Shown here: positions 1 through 9,206 of the stretch, piece by piece
Position numbering within the stretch: position 1 is the stretch's first letter
Layout: each line of letters starts with the position of its first letter
From: Fibrobacter sp.
Lineage (GTDB): Bacteria > Fibrobacterota > Fibrobacteria > Fibrobacterales > Fibrobacteraceae
Assembly: GCF_017545445.1 (NCBI RefSeq)
Contig: NZ_JAFWOM010000024.1
Coordinates: 20,931 to 84,930, forward strand
DNA length: 64,000 nucleotides
Direction: 5' to 3'
Notes under the pieces: model-generated
What the model was told of the DNA's origin: nothing
Databases searched by the model: none
The model's input: the letters and a program-made list of their open reading frames with translations, nothing else
Position numbers and translations under genes: made by a program

Positions 1-58
1 TCCGAGGCGTTCTTGTCTAAATTCTGAGTTCTGCTGGCTGCTTACTGCGGCTCCGCCG

Positions 59-1138
59 TTACCCCTTCGCAATCATTTCCATGAGTTCCGTGTCAAGACG
101 TTCGGGGTTGTTGTACTGCGGTAAATCGTTGTGGAGCGATTCGCCCTTCGAAACAAGGCCGAAGTCCAGATTCTTGTAGTTCCAGTAGCTGTAACCCACG
201 TCGGCATCGCGGAGAATGTCGAGAAAATCGCGCATCCAGGCGAGCTGATACTTGCGGGGAACTTGTACATACACACCGAACTCGTTGCAGCTTACGGGCA
301 AGTCGTACTTGGCGCGGAAATCGAGAGCGTTCTGGATGCTCGCCTGCAAACGGGACTTGTCCCACTGGCCAAATTCCACATGGAGTCGCGTGGCGCAATC
401 TCCTTCGGGGGCGGCGTAGTCGCCTGGCCACGGGCGTTCGATCTTGAAGAACGGGTCGTCAATCCAGGCGGCACCTTGGTGCGTGAACGTCACCGGCGTG
501 TAGGTGTGGAAACTGTAGATGGCGTTGTCGTCGTCGAGCGGAGTGAGGAATTCGAATTCTCTTGCGCTGTTCCACTTGTTCGCTCCTACGACAATCGTGT
601 TCTTGGGCGCGTGCTTGCGGATTTCCCAAAAGATTTCGTCCTTGACTTTGTCCCAAACCTTGGAGTCGCTTGCGGCAGGTTCGTTCAAAAGTTCCATCAT
701 TACGCGTGGCATGGAGCTGTAGCGTTCGGCTAAAAAAGCCCAAATCTTGCGGGTGTCCTTGCGGGCGTTCGCGTCAGCAAAGAAAGCTTGTTCGTGATTG
801 CTTGCCAAGTGAAAATCGTGACCCGGGCATTTGTGCAAGTCCAAAATCACGTCCAGGTCTGCGTCCTGAATGTCCTTGAGCGCTTTGTCGAGCAGAGTGA
901 ACGCTTCTTCGTCGGGCTTGAGATCGTCGCCTTTAAACAAATTAAAGTAGTCCACCGGCAAGCGTACGTGGTTGAACCCCGCATCGTGGATGCGTTTAAA
1001 ATCGCTTGTTCCAAGGAACGTCTTGATGTGTTCGATAACCCCCGGAAACCCGACAGGGTCCTTCTCTTCGATACAGTCCACCTGACTGAACCATCCGCCC
1101 AAATTCACTCCGCGCAATCTTTCTTTCATGCGTGACAT
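59..1138 (-). CDS. Glycoside hydrolase family 5 (endoglucanase-like), apparently cytoplasmic
   Basis: This 359-residue protein is one TIM-barrel catalytic domain of GH5, which hydrolyses beta-1,4-glucans or related beta-glycosides with retention. Recognisable motifs are RGVNLGGW at the N-terminus, VRLPVDYFNLF, the acid/base Glu in ELLNEPAA and the nucleophile Glu in SCNEFGVY near the C-terminus. No signal peptide is visible, so it probably acts on oligosaccharides inside the cell, or is exported by a route that cannot be seen here. A second Met three codons in (1129) is an equally good start; neither has a clear ribosome-binding site. The family is clear; the exact substrate is inference. Confidence 0.88.
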   Translation of the reverse strand: MSRMKERLRGVNLGGWFSQVDCIEEKDPVGFPGVIEHIKTFLGTSDFKRIHDAGFNHVRLPVDYFNLFKGDDLKPDEEAFTLLDKALKDIQDADLDVILDLHKCPGHDFHLASNHEQAFFADANARKDTRKIWAFLAERYSSMPRVMMELLNEPAASDSKVWDKVKDEIFWEIRKHAPKNTIVVGANKWNSAREFEFLTPLDDDNAIYSFHTYTPVTFTHQGAAWIDDPFFKIERPWPGDYAAPEGDCATRLHVEFGQWDKSRLQASIQNALDFRAKYDLPVSCNEFGVYVQVPRKYQLAWMRDFLDILRDADVGYSYWNYKNLDFGLVSKGESLHNDLPQYNNPERLDTELMEMIAKG

Positions 1139-1176
1139 CCCATACTTTGGCTGCTGGAACAGCCGGTTTGAATGAA

Positions 1177-1467
1177 TTATTCGTTTACGATATTCAAATC
1201 TTCGTCGGCGATATTCAAGTCCATAATGACTTCCATATCGTCGGGAAGGTTATAAAAATCTACAACCAGGCCCACCTTCTTGTCTTCGTCCTTTTGCTTG
1301 TCGAACTGGATTACGTCGTAAATTTTCATCTTGACGACGGCTTCCTGCGTTACAGGGATTTCAATGGTCATTCCCTTGCTGATGGGTCCTTCTACAATCT
1401 TGCCTTTGAAAACCAGACTGGTCTGGTCCTCGCCGAGCGAGGTCTTCTTCACGTGAAATACAGCCAT
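1177..1467 (-). CDS. Small conserved-looking hypothetical protein (96 aa)
   Basis: This is a short acidic protein with no signal peptide, membrane segment or Cys. The sequence alternates hydrophobic and charged residues, as in a small beta-barrel (for example IVEGPISKGMTIEIP, which recalls the domain-II barrel of translation factors, but this is only a resemblance). It lies 38 bp upstream of the GH5 gene on the same strand, so the two may be co-transcribed. The region between it and the next gene (1468-1555) is AT-rich and would hold its promoter. Function unknown. Confidence 0.6.
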   Translation of the reverse strand: MAVFHVKKTSLGEDQTSLVFKGKIVEGPISKGMTIEIPVTQEAVVKMKIYDVIQFDKQKDEDKKVGLVVDFYNLPDDMEVIMDLNIADEDLNIVNE

Positions 1468-1555
1468 TATTCTTTAGCCATTAACTTATTATTTAATCGG
1501 TTTGTTTTTGATGTGGCCTACAATTTTACCACGTGTAAAAATTTAACTTTTTTAC

Positions 1556-2377
1556 ATGACTCTCCGTGTTGGCCGAATCCCTTTTTTAGTCTGTGCGCCG
1601 TTTTTCTTTAATTCTGTTGGGCGTGAAAATGAATTTCCGGATATAGAATTTTTGGATGGCCCGCCGAGTGCGCATTGTGCAGGTCTCAAGGATGGCTCGA
1701 TTCATCTTTCTCCGGCATCGTCGATTACGTTTGCGCAAAAGCCCGGTGCTTTTGTGTTGTCGCCTTCGCTTTGTACGTCGTGTTCCTTCGAAGTGCGGTC
1801 GGTCAAGCTTTTTTCGCAGTTCCCGATAGAAGAATTTTCCGGTAAGCGCGTCCGCATGACTTCGCAGAGCAAAACTTCTGTTACGTTATTAAGGATTCTC
1901 TTGGAAAACCGCTATGGGCTTAAGCCCGAATATGTGTCGGGGCTTGCTGCGGAGGACGCGGATGATGCGTGCCTTTTGATTGGCGACTTGGCGCTTGAAG
2001 AAAACGAACGCCGCCGCTTTGCGTTCAGCTATGATTTAGGAACGCTTTGGCAAGAATGGCAAGGGCTTCCGTTTGTGTTTGGGGCGTGGCTTATTTCAAA
2101 GGATGCTCTCCAGCCGCAGTTGAAGCCAGTGCTTGAAAATTTCATGGATCGGTTGGAAATTGGCATTCGGGAATTCCGCAAAAATCCGTCGCAAGCTTTG
2201 GACGTGTGGCTTGCAAAATATCCAGTGAGCTTGCCTCGCCCTTTGATCGAAGATTATTTTAGTGTCTTGGATTACCGTTTTACGGATGAACGCAAACAGT
2301 CGCTTGCAATTTTCTTTAAATTGGCATCTCAAATGGGGCTTGTCGAGTCTGCTCCGCCAATCGAGTTCCTTGAGTAA
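1556..2377 (+). CDS. mqnA: Chorismate dehydratase MqnA (futalosine menaquinone pathway)
   Basis: This 273-residue protein matches the MqnA/MqnD periplasmic-binding-protein fold. It opens with RVGRIPFLVCAPFF and has the typical DGSIHLSPASSITFAQKPGAFVLSP segment split over strands, followed by VRMTSQSKTSVTLLRILL. MqnA dehydrates chorismate to 3-[(1-carboxyvinyl)oxy]benzoate, the first step of the futalosine route to menaquinone, which an anaerobe would use for fumarate reduction. MqnD is a paralogue of the same fold and cannot be fully excluded, but the length and N-terminal motif favour MqnA. The gene is divergent from the 96-aa gene and is followed by the diguanylate cyclase gene after 50 bp. 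No other mqn gene is in the window. Confidence 0.8.
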   Translation: MTLRVGRIPFLVCAPFFFNSVGRENEFPDIEFLDGPPSAHCAGLKDGSIHLSPASSITFAQKPGAFVLSPSLCTSCSFEVRSVKLFSQFPIEEFSGKRVRMTSQSKTSVTLLRILLENRYGLKPEYVSGLAAEDADDACLLIGDLALEENERRRFAFSYDLGTLWQEWQGLPFVFGAWLISKDALQPQLKPVLENFMDRLEIGIREFRKNPSQALDVWLAKYPVSLPRPLIEDYFSVLDYRFTDERKQSLAIFFKLASQMGLVESAPPIEFLE

Positions 2378-2427
2378 TTTTATTTTTGGTCTGGATTGGG
2401 CGAGTGTAGGGATGGCAAGGAGTAAAA

Positions 2428-3297
2428 ATGGTAGAAGAAAAAATTCTAATCGTTGATGATGACGAGTTGGAGTCTAAAAAGAATTCGGGCATCTTGACGG
2501 ACGTTGGCTACGAAGTTATTGTCTGCAAGTCTGGCGCTGAAGCTTTGGAGTACTTGAATCGTAATCCGGTGGAGCTTGTTTTGCTCGATGTCAACATGCC
2601 GGAAATGAACGGTTATGAAGTTTGTTTGAACATCCGCAAGCAATTCCCGCTAGATAATCTTCCCATAATTTTCCTCACGAATCAAGAGAACGAAGCTAGC
2701 GTGACGCAAGGATTCCAGTCGGGAGCTTCTGATTTTGTCTGTAAGTCGGCAGCTCCTGATATTTTGCTTGCAAGAATTGGTGTCCATTTGCGTTTGACGA
2801 GATCTCTACGCAACTTGCGCGATATATCGTTGACGGATGATTTGACGGGAGCCTATAACCGTAGGCATGCGATATTCTCTCTCCGCGAAATGTTTGCCCG
2901 CAGTAAACGTTACGGTACTCAGTTTTCGTTAATTTATTTTGACTTGAATGGGCTGAAACGCGTCAATGACGAACATGGACATTTGGCGGGCGATTTGTTG
3001 CTCCGTTCTGTTGTGAGCGTCTGCGAAAAGCTGCTTCGTGAATCGGATATGTTGTTTAGAATGGGTGGAGACGAATTCTTAGTGCTTTGCCCGGATACCG
3101 ACTTGAAGGGAACTGTAGTTTGTGCGGAACGCATGCAGGCGGCGGTCAAGGCTCTTACGATTGTTGACCAGACTGTAGGCTTTGCGTATGGTATCGCTTG
3201 CTCCACCGAAGATTACAAGGATATGGACGAGATGCTCCAGAGCGCGGATTCTTCGATGTACGAATGCAAACGCAAAATGCGTGCGGAACGTGTTTAG
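2428..3297 (+). CDS. Response regulator with GGDEF output (diguanylate cyclase)
   Basis: Residues 1-120 form a receiver domain: acidic cluster VDDDE at about 9-13, phospho-acceptor Asp54 in LLDVNMPEMNG, and a conserved Thr/Lys region (IIFLTNQ, FVCKSA). Residues 130-289 form a GGDEF domain with SLTDDLTGAYNRR, FDLNGLKRVNDEHGH and the intact active site MGGDEF. An inhibitory I-site RESD lies five residues before GGDEF, so product feedback by cyclic di-GMP is expected. The architecture is that of WspR/PleD-like cytosolic enzymes activated by phosphorylation. No partner histidine kinase is adjacent. The start is supported by AAGGAG at 2418-2423. Confidence 0.93.
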   Translation: MVEEKILIVDDDELESKKNSGILTDVGYEVIVCKSGAEALEYLNRNPVELVLLDVNMPEMNGYEVCLNIRKQFPLDNLPIIFLTNQENEASVTQGFQSGASDFVCKSAAPDILLARIGVHLRLTRSLRNLRDISLTDDLTGAYNRRHAIFSLREMFARSKRYGTQFSLIYFDLNGLKRVNDEHGHLAGDLLLRSVVSVCEKLLRESDMLFRMGGDEFLVLCPDTDLKGTVVCAERMQAAVKALTIVDQTVGFAYGIACSTEDYKDMDEMLQSADSSMYECKRKMRAERV

Positions 3298-3603
3298 ACG
3301 ACAAATGCGTAAGGTGAATGTTGCAGGGCAGCTCGCTGACCTATAACTGAGCCTAGCATTTGGTACTTGTACAAAGACGAAAGAATTTCGTCATCCTCGA
3401 ACGAAGTGAGGGGATCCAGTGAAGTCTCGTATCGCATTCTTGTCATCCCGGATTTATTCCGGGATCAGCTTACACATTCCGTCATCCTCGAAGCTGTCAT
3501 CCTGGAGCCTGTCATCCTCGAAGCGAAGCGGAGGGGAACCATTATTTCTTGGTTTGCATTTGGCGATAGGACCCATTATTGTCTCGAAAGTCACTTATCG
3601 AAG
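3298..3603. repeat. Intergenic region of REP-like and GTCATCC repeats
   Basis: There is no convincing gene here. The stretch holds several GTCATCCTCGAA/GTCATCCTGGAG units and one palindrome, GTCATCCCGG...CCGGGATC plus GCTTACACA, at 3442-3477. A module ending ATTTCTTGG(T/A)TTGCATTTGGCG recurs at 45170-45195. Such units are dispersed in other intergenic gaps of this window and look like non-coding repeats. Confidence 0.6.
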
Positions 3604-3636
3604 GATTAAAAAATGCCACGGGATTCCGCGGCATTT
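3604..3636 (-). terminator. Intrinsic terminator, probably for the aldolase gene
   Basis: The inverted repeat AAATGCC-a-CGG / CCG-c-GGCATTT (3611-3621 with 3626-3636) has an A-run on its left (3608-3613), which is a U-run on the minus strand. A shorter T-run on the right could also let it work in the other direction. Confidence 0.65.
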
Positions 3637-3675
3637 TCGCAATTGTCACCCCGGACTAGTTCCGGGGTCGCCATT

Positions 3676-4317
3676 TTATGCAATCGCAGCTTTCACTGCA
3701 TCGAGCAACTTCTGGAGTTTAGATTCGATTGTCGTCCAGTCGCCTGCTTTCATGAGGTCCGCGTTGAAGATGCTTCCGCCGAACGAGAGCAAGTTTGCGC
3801 TTGCCTTGAGGTAGCTAGCCGCATTTTCTGCATTCACGCCGCCGCATGCCATCAACGGAATGTCGCGGAACGGCCCGCGCAGAGCCTTGATGTACTCGGG
3901 ACCGCCCACGCAGTTCACCGGGAAAATCTTGATGGCGGTTGCACCGAGGTCGTATGCTTTCTGCACTTCGGTCGGAGTGAGCGCTCCCGGAATAATCGGG
4001 ATGCCTGCGGTATTCGAAAGTCGGATGACTTCGTGACGCGTGTTCGGCGTGACGATGAATTCAGCACCGGCAGAAATCGCTTTTTCCACATCGCTCCCAT
4101 GGCGGACAGTGCCTGCACCGACCTTGATGCCAAGAGGCTTGGCGTAAGATTTGAGCTTTGAGAGAATTTCAGTAGCGGCGGCGGTATTCATCGTGACTTC
4201 AATCGCCTTCAGACCGCATTTGGCGGATGCGTTCACGCACGCTTCTTCTGCACCTTGAGGAATGTCGCGGAGAATGCCCACGACCGGCATCGGTTGTAAA
4301 AATTCAAGAAAATTCAT
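3676..4317 (-). CDS. eda: 2-dehydro-3-deoxy-phosphogluconate (KDPG) aldolase
   Basis: This 213-residue class I aldolase cleaves KDPG to pyruvate and glyceraldehyde-3-phosphate (Entner-Doudoroff or uronate catabolism). The family motifs are present in order: PVVGILRD, GLKAIEVTMNT with the catalytic Glu, VGAGTVRHG, EFIVTPNTRHEVI, and the Schiff-base Lys in AIKIFPVN, then GGPEYIKALRGPF. Length is normal for the family. It stands alone, with no dehydratase or KDG kinase beside it, so which sugar acid feeds it cannot be told from the window. A 2-dehydro-3-deoxy-phosphogalactonate aldolase is a less likely alternative. Confidence 0.9.
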   Translation of the reverse strand: MNFLEFLQPMPVVGILRDIPQGAEEACVNASAKCGLKAIEVTMNTAAATEILSKLKSYAKPLGIKVGAGTVRHGSDVEKAISAGAEFIVTPNTRHEVIRLSNTAGIPIIPGALTPTEVQKAYDLGATAIKIFPVNCVGGPEYIKALRGPFRDIPLMACGGVNAENAASYLKASANLLSFGGSIFNADLMKAGDWTTIESKLQKLLDAVKAAIA

Positions 4318-4399
4318 GATTTTAAAATAGATTATAGACGAGAGACGAGAGACGAGAGAAAATAAAAAAGTGTTGTTTTTTTTATTTTACAGAGAATGT

Positions 4400-4421
4400 A
4401 AAAAAGCGGGCCTAAGCCCGC
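4400..4421 (-). terminator. Intrinsic terminator of the GH9 gene
   Basis: Perfect stem GCGGGC (4406-4411), loop CTAA, GCCCGC (4416-4421), followed on the minus strand by a U-run from the plus-strand A-run at 4400-4405. It lies about 30 bp after the stop codon of the GH9 gene. Confidence 0.8.
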
Positions 4422-4451
4422 CGTTATTTGCAAATCCCTAATCCCTATAAC

Positions 4452-7400
4452 CTAATACCTAAATGTTTGTATCGCAAGTTGTTTGTTGTTTTGCATGATC
4501 CTTGCGACTAGAGTCCCGCGGTGTGGAAGATTTGCGAGGTTTACTTCTGTGCGAGTTCCGTCAAAGGTCTTTTCCATCAGCTGGTTTCCGAGCAGGTCGA
4601 AAAGCTTGAGAGTCTTTGTCCCTTGTGCTGTTGTAAAGGCGAAGAGTCTGTTGCCGTTCAGCTGCATGCGGGTTTTACTGATGTTTGCGACGTTTGTGAT
4701 GTTCACGCGGTCGTTGGTGGTCTTGGCTGGGCCGTAACCCCACAAAAGTTTTCCCTTGCTGCGAATGACAATGTAGGGATCTTTAGGCGCATCTTGCATG
4801 TCGCCTTGGTCCTTGGGCCAGTCCGGGGTTCCTGCATAGGCCGGGGCGTCGTTGTTTGCAGCGTGGCTCGTAAAGCTCCAGGCTTCGGTGGCCTTGATTT
4901 TTGTTGTAGTGCGGAGAGTTTCACATAGCCCGTTGACAGAAACGCCAGAAGATATGCCTACGTCCATTCGGATTTTTGAGCCAAAGCCGATTTTGCCCAC
5001 GCTAATCGGTTGTGCCCAGGTGTAAGTCTTTTTGTCTTTGTTGTACGTGTCTTCTACTTTCTGAGGAGCATTGGCTCTCATGAAGTTTATGATGTCTCTG
5101 TCATTACTGCAAGGCTTGCTGAATCCGATCATGTCATAAGATATGCAAATGTCTTCGTCAATGACGACTCCGCAGCTGTTAACGTCTTCCTCGGTAGCGT
5201 CAAAGTAGATGTATGCAACGACGCTGTCTAGGTCGTCCATTGTGTTGTTATGGATTTGGAGATTGAAAAAGTCGATATCGCTAAATGTATAGTGGTATGT
5301 TGTCGCATAGACTCCTTCCCCTGAATAGATTGCAGAAGAGTCGGATTTGCAGTTGTTGCATTGCTTTTCGAAGTAATCGTTACCGCCGTTGCTTACAAGG
5401 GTGAGTGCAGATAAAAGAGTCGCGGATGCGTCAAGGCAAGTTTCTGAAATGTGGTAATCTTCCCAGCTCTTGGAGGAAGGAATCCAAGAGTTTGTTTTAT
5501 CTGGAGTGATACCGCCTAAAAGTCCTCCGACGGGAGGTCTGTATTTATAGCTGAGTCCCGGTGCGTTTTTCCCTTCGGGGTTTGATGCCCTGTGGTGCGG
5601 GTGCGCGTCATTCTTGTCGCCGATGCCATATACAAGCGAAATATCCCACGGGTTCATGCCGAACATGTAGTTCAGCTGGTTGATGCCAAGCTGGTGCATT
5701 ACGCTTGTGTTGAATCCGGTGCTAGCCATGCTCGGAAACTTGATGCCTTGCTTTTCGATGTCGGCTGCCACATCGGCGTAAGCGAGAACTTCAAAGATGT
5801 TGCCTGCTTGGTAGCGGTTGTATGTCCAAGAGGCGTCAGTTTGCATAAAATACCATGTGGGGTCGTAATGGAGCGTGTTGGAAGTCCATACCATATCGTT
5901 TGTCGGTAACGTAATGTATGTCGTGAGATTGCCCACGCTTAAGTCGCCCAAGTTTGCAATCATGTCGGCAAAGCAGTCTTCGATGGCGTTTATGCGCTCT
6001 TCTTCGGTGAGGCCGTATTCGTCTATGGCTTTGGCCTTGTCTGCGAGAATGAGCTTGTACAGAGCATACAGTGCGTAGGCATGTGCGTTTGCCCAGCTTG
6101 TGTTTTTGGCTTTCTTTAGCATGGCTGCATCCGGGCTTGCAAACCAGCCGCCAGCAAAGAGACCAGCCCCTTCTCTGATGATTTGATCCTGGGTCAAGTC
6201 TTTGGCACGAATCATGTCGTCGGCGTAAGTTTTTTTGCCTGTGGCGTAGAGAAGTGCCACCGAGGCAAGAGCCAGATCGTCATAGAATTCATTGTTCCCG
6301 TTGTAGGCGTGGGTGCTGAAGGTCGGGCGCTTGTTGTTTTTGTAGTTCTTGCCTTGGGCAAGAGACTTTGCGAAGTCGTACATTTTTTCGGCGACCGTCA
6401 AGCAGCTGTCTGCAAATTTTGGATTGTAATTCTTGTAATTCTTGGAGAGGATGGCTAGCCCTGCTGCGATTTCGCCGGAGATGTTGGCTCCGAGTTCACC
6501 GAGGCGAACCGTTCTTGTTGCTGGACCGCCATAGTACATTGCTGCGGTAGAGCTGTCAACAGGAAAATTGTCCATAACTTCTGGGCGGCTCCAGAAACTG
6601 TGTTCAGGACCGAAGTTTCCGATAGAGACTGGCATGTCGTCAATAACGCCCTTGGCAAAATTGTACGCCTTTAGGAAAAAGTCGGCACCATGTTTTGCTT
6701 CGCGCAGCATGTCGGGCACGCCGTCGGTGTTGATGAAATCACCTTGGTTGAAAGCGTAGTGGTCAACGTCCTTTGAAGGGTTCGTGGCCGCCATCACGGC
6801 AAGCGCCATGAAGGCATAAGCTTGTGTTTGGGATTCTTTCAGGTAGTCTCCGCAATCGTACCAGCCACCGGCAAGAGTTCCTGCCAAGGATGCATCGAAT
6901 GTTCCGCGGATATCTTCGTTGTCTGTCACGATGGGGCCGCCGCCGTCCTTTAAATGGCTCGGGCCGTGGAACCAGGAATCAGAATTGCCGCTACGCTGGA
7001 TGCCGAGGAACTTGAGCGTCGCGTCTTTTGCCATGGTATAAACGTCGTCGCTTACGATGAACGTGCTAGAAATTTCGTTGCCAACTTTGATGCGTAGGCG
7101 CTTGTCCGTGGGGACGCTTTGCGGAATGCTGCCCACAAAAATATTGCCGGAAGGTCCTGTTATTTCGACCTTGTAGCGTTCTTGATCGGTTGTGGATGTG
7201 TTTGTGCCCGCAATGATTGTCCAGTCGCTGGATGTCGTAGCTTCGCTTGGTTTGAATGAACCTGTCACCTTGGGGCTGAGCGACTTGCCATAAGCATCGA
7301 CGACTTCGAATTCTGTCGCTTCGTTTCCTATAAAGTAAAATTGCCGTTCCTTGTCGCTTTTAAGATAGCCCACTTGGTTTATGCGCAATGGCGAAATTTT

Positions 7401-7670
7401 GGTGTTTATTGCGTCGAGGTAGGCTTGGTCCAAGGTGTCGGGCATGAGTTCGCCGGCCTTGAAGCTTGCGGGTGTCGCTGCTTTGGGGAGCATCCCTGTT
7501 TTCTTGGTGACTGTTGTGTCGAACTTGTCGAAAACTTTTGCATCCCAATTTAAAGGCCATGTGGGGCGGATTAAGTCATAAGGGGTACTGGCCGCGAATG
7601 CTGCAGATGTTGAAAGTGCCGCTAAAGTAAAAATGGCCGTAAATGTTGTTGTATTTTTGGGGTGAGTCAT
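4452..7670 (-). CDS. Secreted GH9 endoglucanase with Ig-like N-domain and sorting-type C-tail
   Basis: This is a 1,072-residue modular cellulase. Residues 1-27 are a signal peptide ending AAFA. Residues about 90-200 are the Ig-like domain typical of theme-D GH9 enzymes (LRINQVGYLKSDKERQFYF). The catalytic domain, about 205-760, has GGWYDCGDY with the catalytic Asp pair, AHPHHRASNPEG, and the proton-donor region SETCLDASATLLSAL. A region of about 200 residues then has six or more Cys and a beta-rich look and was not identified. The last 75 residues (LKLFDLLGNQLMEKTF ... LVARIMQNNKQLAIQTFRY) resemble type IX secretion A-type sorting tails. The start has an excellent Shine-Dalgarno, AGGAGG, four bases upstream. 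It should cleave beta-1,4-glucan at the cell surface. Confidence 0.92.
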   Translation of the reverse strand: MTHPKNTTTFTAIFTLAALSTSAAFAASTPYDLIRPTWPLNWDAKVFDKFDTTVTKKTGMLPKAATPASFKAGELMPDTLDQAYLDAINTKISPLRINQVGYLKSDKERQFYFIGNEATEFEVVDAYGKSLSPKVTGSFKPSEATTSSDWTIIAGTNTSTTDQERYKVEITGPSGNIFVGSIPQSVPTDKRLRIKVGNEISSTFIVSDDVYTMAKDATLKFLGIQRSGNSDSWFHGPSHLKDGGGPIVTDNEDIRGTFDASLAGTLAGGWYDCGDYLKESQTQAYAFMALAVMAATNPSKDVDHYAFNQGDFINTDGVPDMLREAKHGADFFLKAYNFAKGVIDDMPVSIGNFGPEHSFWSRPEVMDNFPVDSSTAAMYYGGPATRTVRLGELGANISGEIAAGLAILSKNYKNYNPKFADSCLTVAEKMYDFAKSLAQGKNYKNNKRPTFSTHAYNGNNEFYDDLALASVALLYATGKKTYADDMIRAKDLTQDQIIREGAGLFAGGWFASPDAAMLKKAKNTSWANAHAYALYALYKLILADKAKAIDEYGLTEEERINAIEDCFADMIANLGDLSVGNLTTYITLPTNDMVWTSNTLHYDPTWYFMQTDASWTYNRYQAGNIFEVLAYADVAADIEKQGIKFPSMASTGFNTSVMHQLGINQLNYMFGMNPWDISLVYGIGDKNDAHPHHRASNPEGKNAPGLSYKYRPPVGGLLGGITPDKTNSWIPSSKSWEDYHISETCLDASATLLSALTLVSNGGNDYFEKQCNNCKSDSSAIYSGEGVYATTYHYTFSDIDFFNLQIHNNTMDDLDSVVAYIYFDATEEDVNSCGVVIDEDICISYDMIGFSKPCSNDRDIINFMRANAPQKVEDTYNKDKKTYTWAQPISVGKIGFGSKIRMDVGISSGVSVNGLCETLRTTTKIKATEAWSFTSHAANNDAPAYAGTPDWPKDQGDMQDAPKDPYIVIRSKGKLLWGYGPAKTTNDRVNITNVANISKTRMQLNGNRLFAFTTAQGTKTLKLFDLLGNQLMEKTFDGTRTEVNLANLPHRGTLVARIMQNNKQLAIQTFRY

Positions 7671-7702
7671 CTTTCCTCCTATTTTACGCTAAATGAAAAT
7701 AC

Positions 7703-7725
7703 AAAAAATCCCGCTTGCGCGGGAT
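7703..7725 (-). terminator. Intrinsic terminator of the ABC transporter operon
   Basis: Stem ATCCCGC (7708-7714), loop TTGC, GCGGGAT (7719-7725), with a plus-strand A-run at 7703-7708 that gives U residues on the minus transcript. It separates the permease gene from the GH9 gene, which therefore has its own promoter or depends on read-through. Confidence 0.75.
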
Positions 7726-7806
7726 GATGAAAAATTGTTGAAGCTTAAAATTTATTTGATACTCTATTCCCCTAATCCCTAAAACCTAATACCTACAACC
7801 TATACC

Positions 7807-9012
7807 CTATTCAAATCTCAACGCTTCAATCGGGTCGAGGCGGCTCGCCTTGCGGGCGGGATACCATCCGAAGAATACGCCGGTGGCAAAGCACACGCCA
7901 AAGCTTACGAAGATGCTCGTGACCGATATGCTCATGGGCCAGTTCATGACGTTTTTGACGATTTCAGAAGCGGCGATGCCAAGGCCGATGCCGATGGCGC
8001 CACCGAGCAAGCTGATAATGATGGATTCGAACAAAAACTGCAAGAGGATGTCTTTGCCGCGTGCGCCGATTGCCATACGCAGGCCGATTTCCTTGGTGCG
8101 TTCGGTCACGGAGACGTACATAATGTTCATGATGCCGATGCCGCCGACGAATAAGCTAATTCCTGCAATGGCGGTAAGCACGAGCGAAAGCATGTCGGAC
8201 GTGCTTGTGACGGTCTTGATCATTTCTTCTTGCGTAAAGACGCGGAAGGGGTCGGTGGGTTTGGTCCAGCTGCGGCGTTCTTTCAAGATTCCCATGATTT
8301 CTTCGGTCGCTTTTTCGGCATAGCCTTCGCCGATGGAGTTCGCGTAAATTTGCCTGATATTCGTGGTCGAAGAAAATCGCCTCATCACGGTCTGGTACGG
8401 CGTGAAGATGACATCGTCCTGATCTTGTCCGAAATCGCCGGAACCTTTAGCTTTGAGAGTGCCGATAACTTTCAGTGGAATGCTCTTGTAGCGGATCGTC
8501 TTGCCGATGGGGTTCTCGCCAGCGAAGAGGTTCTTTATGACGGTTTGCCCGATGACGCAGACTTTTGCCATGCGGTCTGCTTCGTCGTCAAACATGACGC
8601 CTTCTGCGATTTCGTAATTGCGGATTTTGAGGTAGTCTGCGGAAACGCCAGAAAGTGTGGTGGGCGAGTTGTTGTTCCCGACGATGGCCTGGCCGCCGAC
8701 CGAGACCATGGGGGAGACTCCGTCGATATAGGTCGCTTTTTCGCGCAGCTCGATGACATCTTCTTCTTCGAGCATTTCGGAAGATTCCGATTGCACGCCG
8801 CCGCGCCTACTTTGGTTGGGCATGATGGTGATGGCGTTTGTGCCCATCGCGGTCATTTGTTCCTTGATGGATTTTTTAGAACCTTCGCCCATGGCGACCA
8901 TGGTGATGACGGCGGCGACACCGATGACGATGCCGAGCACCGAGAGGAATGTGCGCATGCGGTTGCGTAACAGCGCACGGATAGCGATTTTGACTAAAGT
9001 AAATGGATTCAT
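7807..9012 (-). CDS. MacB-like ABC transporter permease (FtsX/MacB-PCD type)
   Basis: This 401-residue protein has one N-terminal membrane helix (FLSVLGIVIGVAAVITMVAMGEG), a large periplasmic MacB-PCD domain of about 220 residues and three C-terminal helices ending ARKASRLDPIEALRFE. This is the topology of MacB/LolC-type mechanotransmission transporters, which move peptides, lipoproteins or small molecules without a conventional channel. It is the second gene after the ATPase gene (193-bp gap filled with heptamer repeats). No MacA-like adaptor or TolC-like protein is adjacent, so the substrate is unknown. Confidence 0.9.
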   Translation of the reverse strand: MNPFTLVKIAIRALLRNRMRTFLSVLGIVIGVAAVITMVAMGEGSKKSIKEQMTAMGTNAITIMPNQSRRGGVQSESSEMLEEEDVIELREKATYIDGVSPMVSVGGQAIVGNNNSPTTLSGVSADYLKIRNYEIAEGVMFDDEADRMAKVCVIGQTVIKNLFAGENPIGKTIRYKSIPLKVIGTLKAKGSGDFGQDQDDVIFTPYQTVMRRFSSTTNIRQIYANSIGEGYAEKATEEIMGILKERRSWTKPTDPFRVFTQEEMIKTVTSTSDMLSLVLTAIAGISLFVGGIGIMNIMYVSVTERTKEIGLRMAIGARGKDILLQFLFESIIISLLGGAIGIGLGIAASEIVKNVMNWPMSISVTSIFVSFGVCFATGVFFGWYPARKASRLDPIEALRFE

Positions 9013-9055
9013 AGCTTTTAGTAGGAAGTTGGAAGTAGGCGGTAGGAAGTTAGAA

Positions 9056-9206
9056 GTAGGTGGGGCATAGTGGTTGGTGGTTGGTGGTTAGTGGTTAGTG
9101 GTTAGGAATGTGTTAGGGAACGTTTTAATTACAATTCCTGTTTACTAACCACTGCTTACTAATCACTAAATTCATTCCTGTTTACTGCATACTGTTTACT
9201 AACCAC
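9056..9206. repeat. Degenerate heptamer tracts (TGGTTAG / CTAACCA type)
   Basis: Near-tandem units such as TGGTTAG and TTGGTGG (9069-9106), followed by complementary-sense units TACTAACCACT (9143-9206), fill the gap between the two ABC transporter genes. The same low-complexity text recurs in several other gaps of the window (about 14794-14840, 22121-22171, 32567-32602, 33345-33380). Confidence 0.7.
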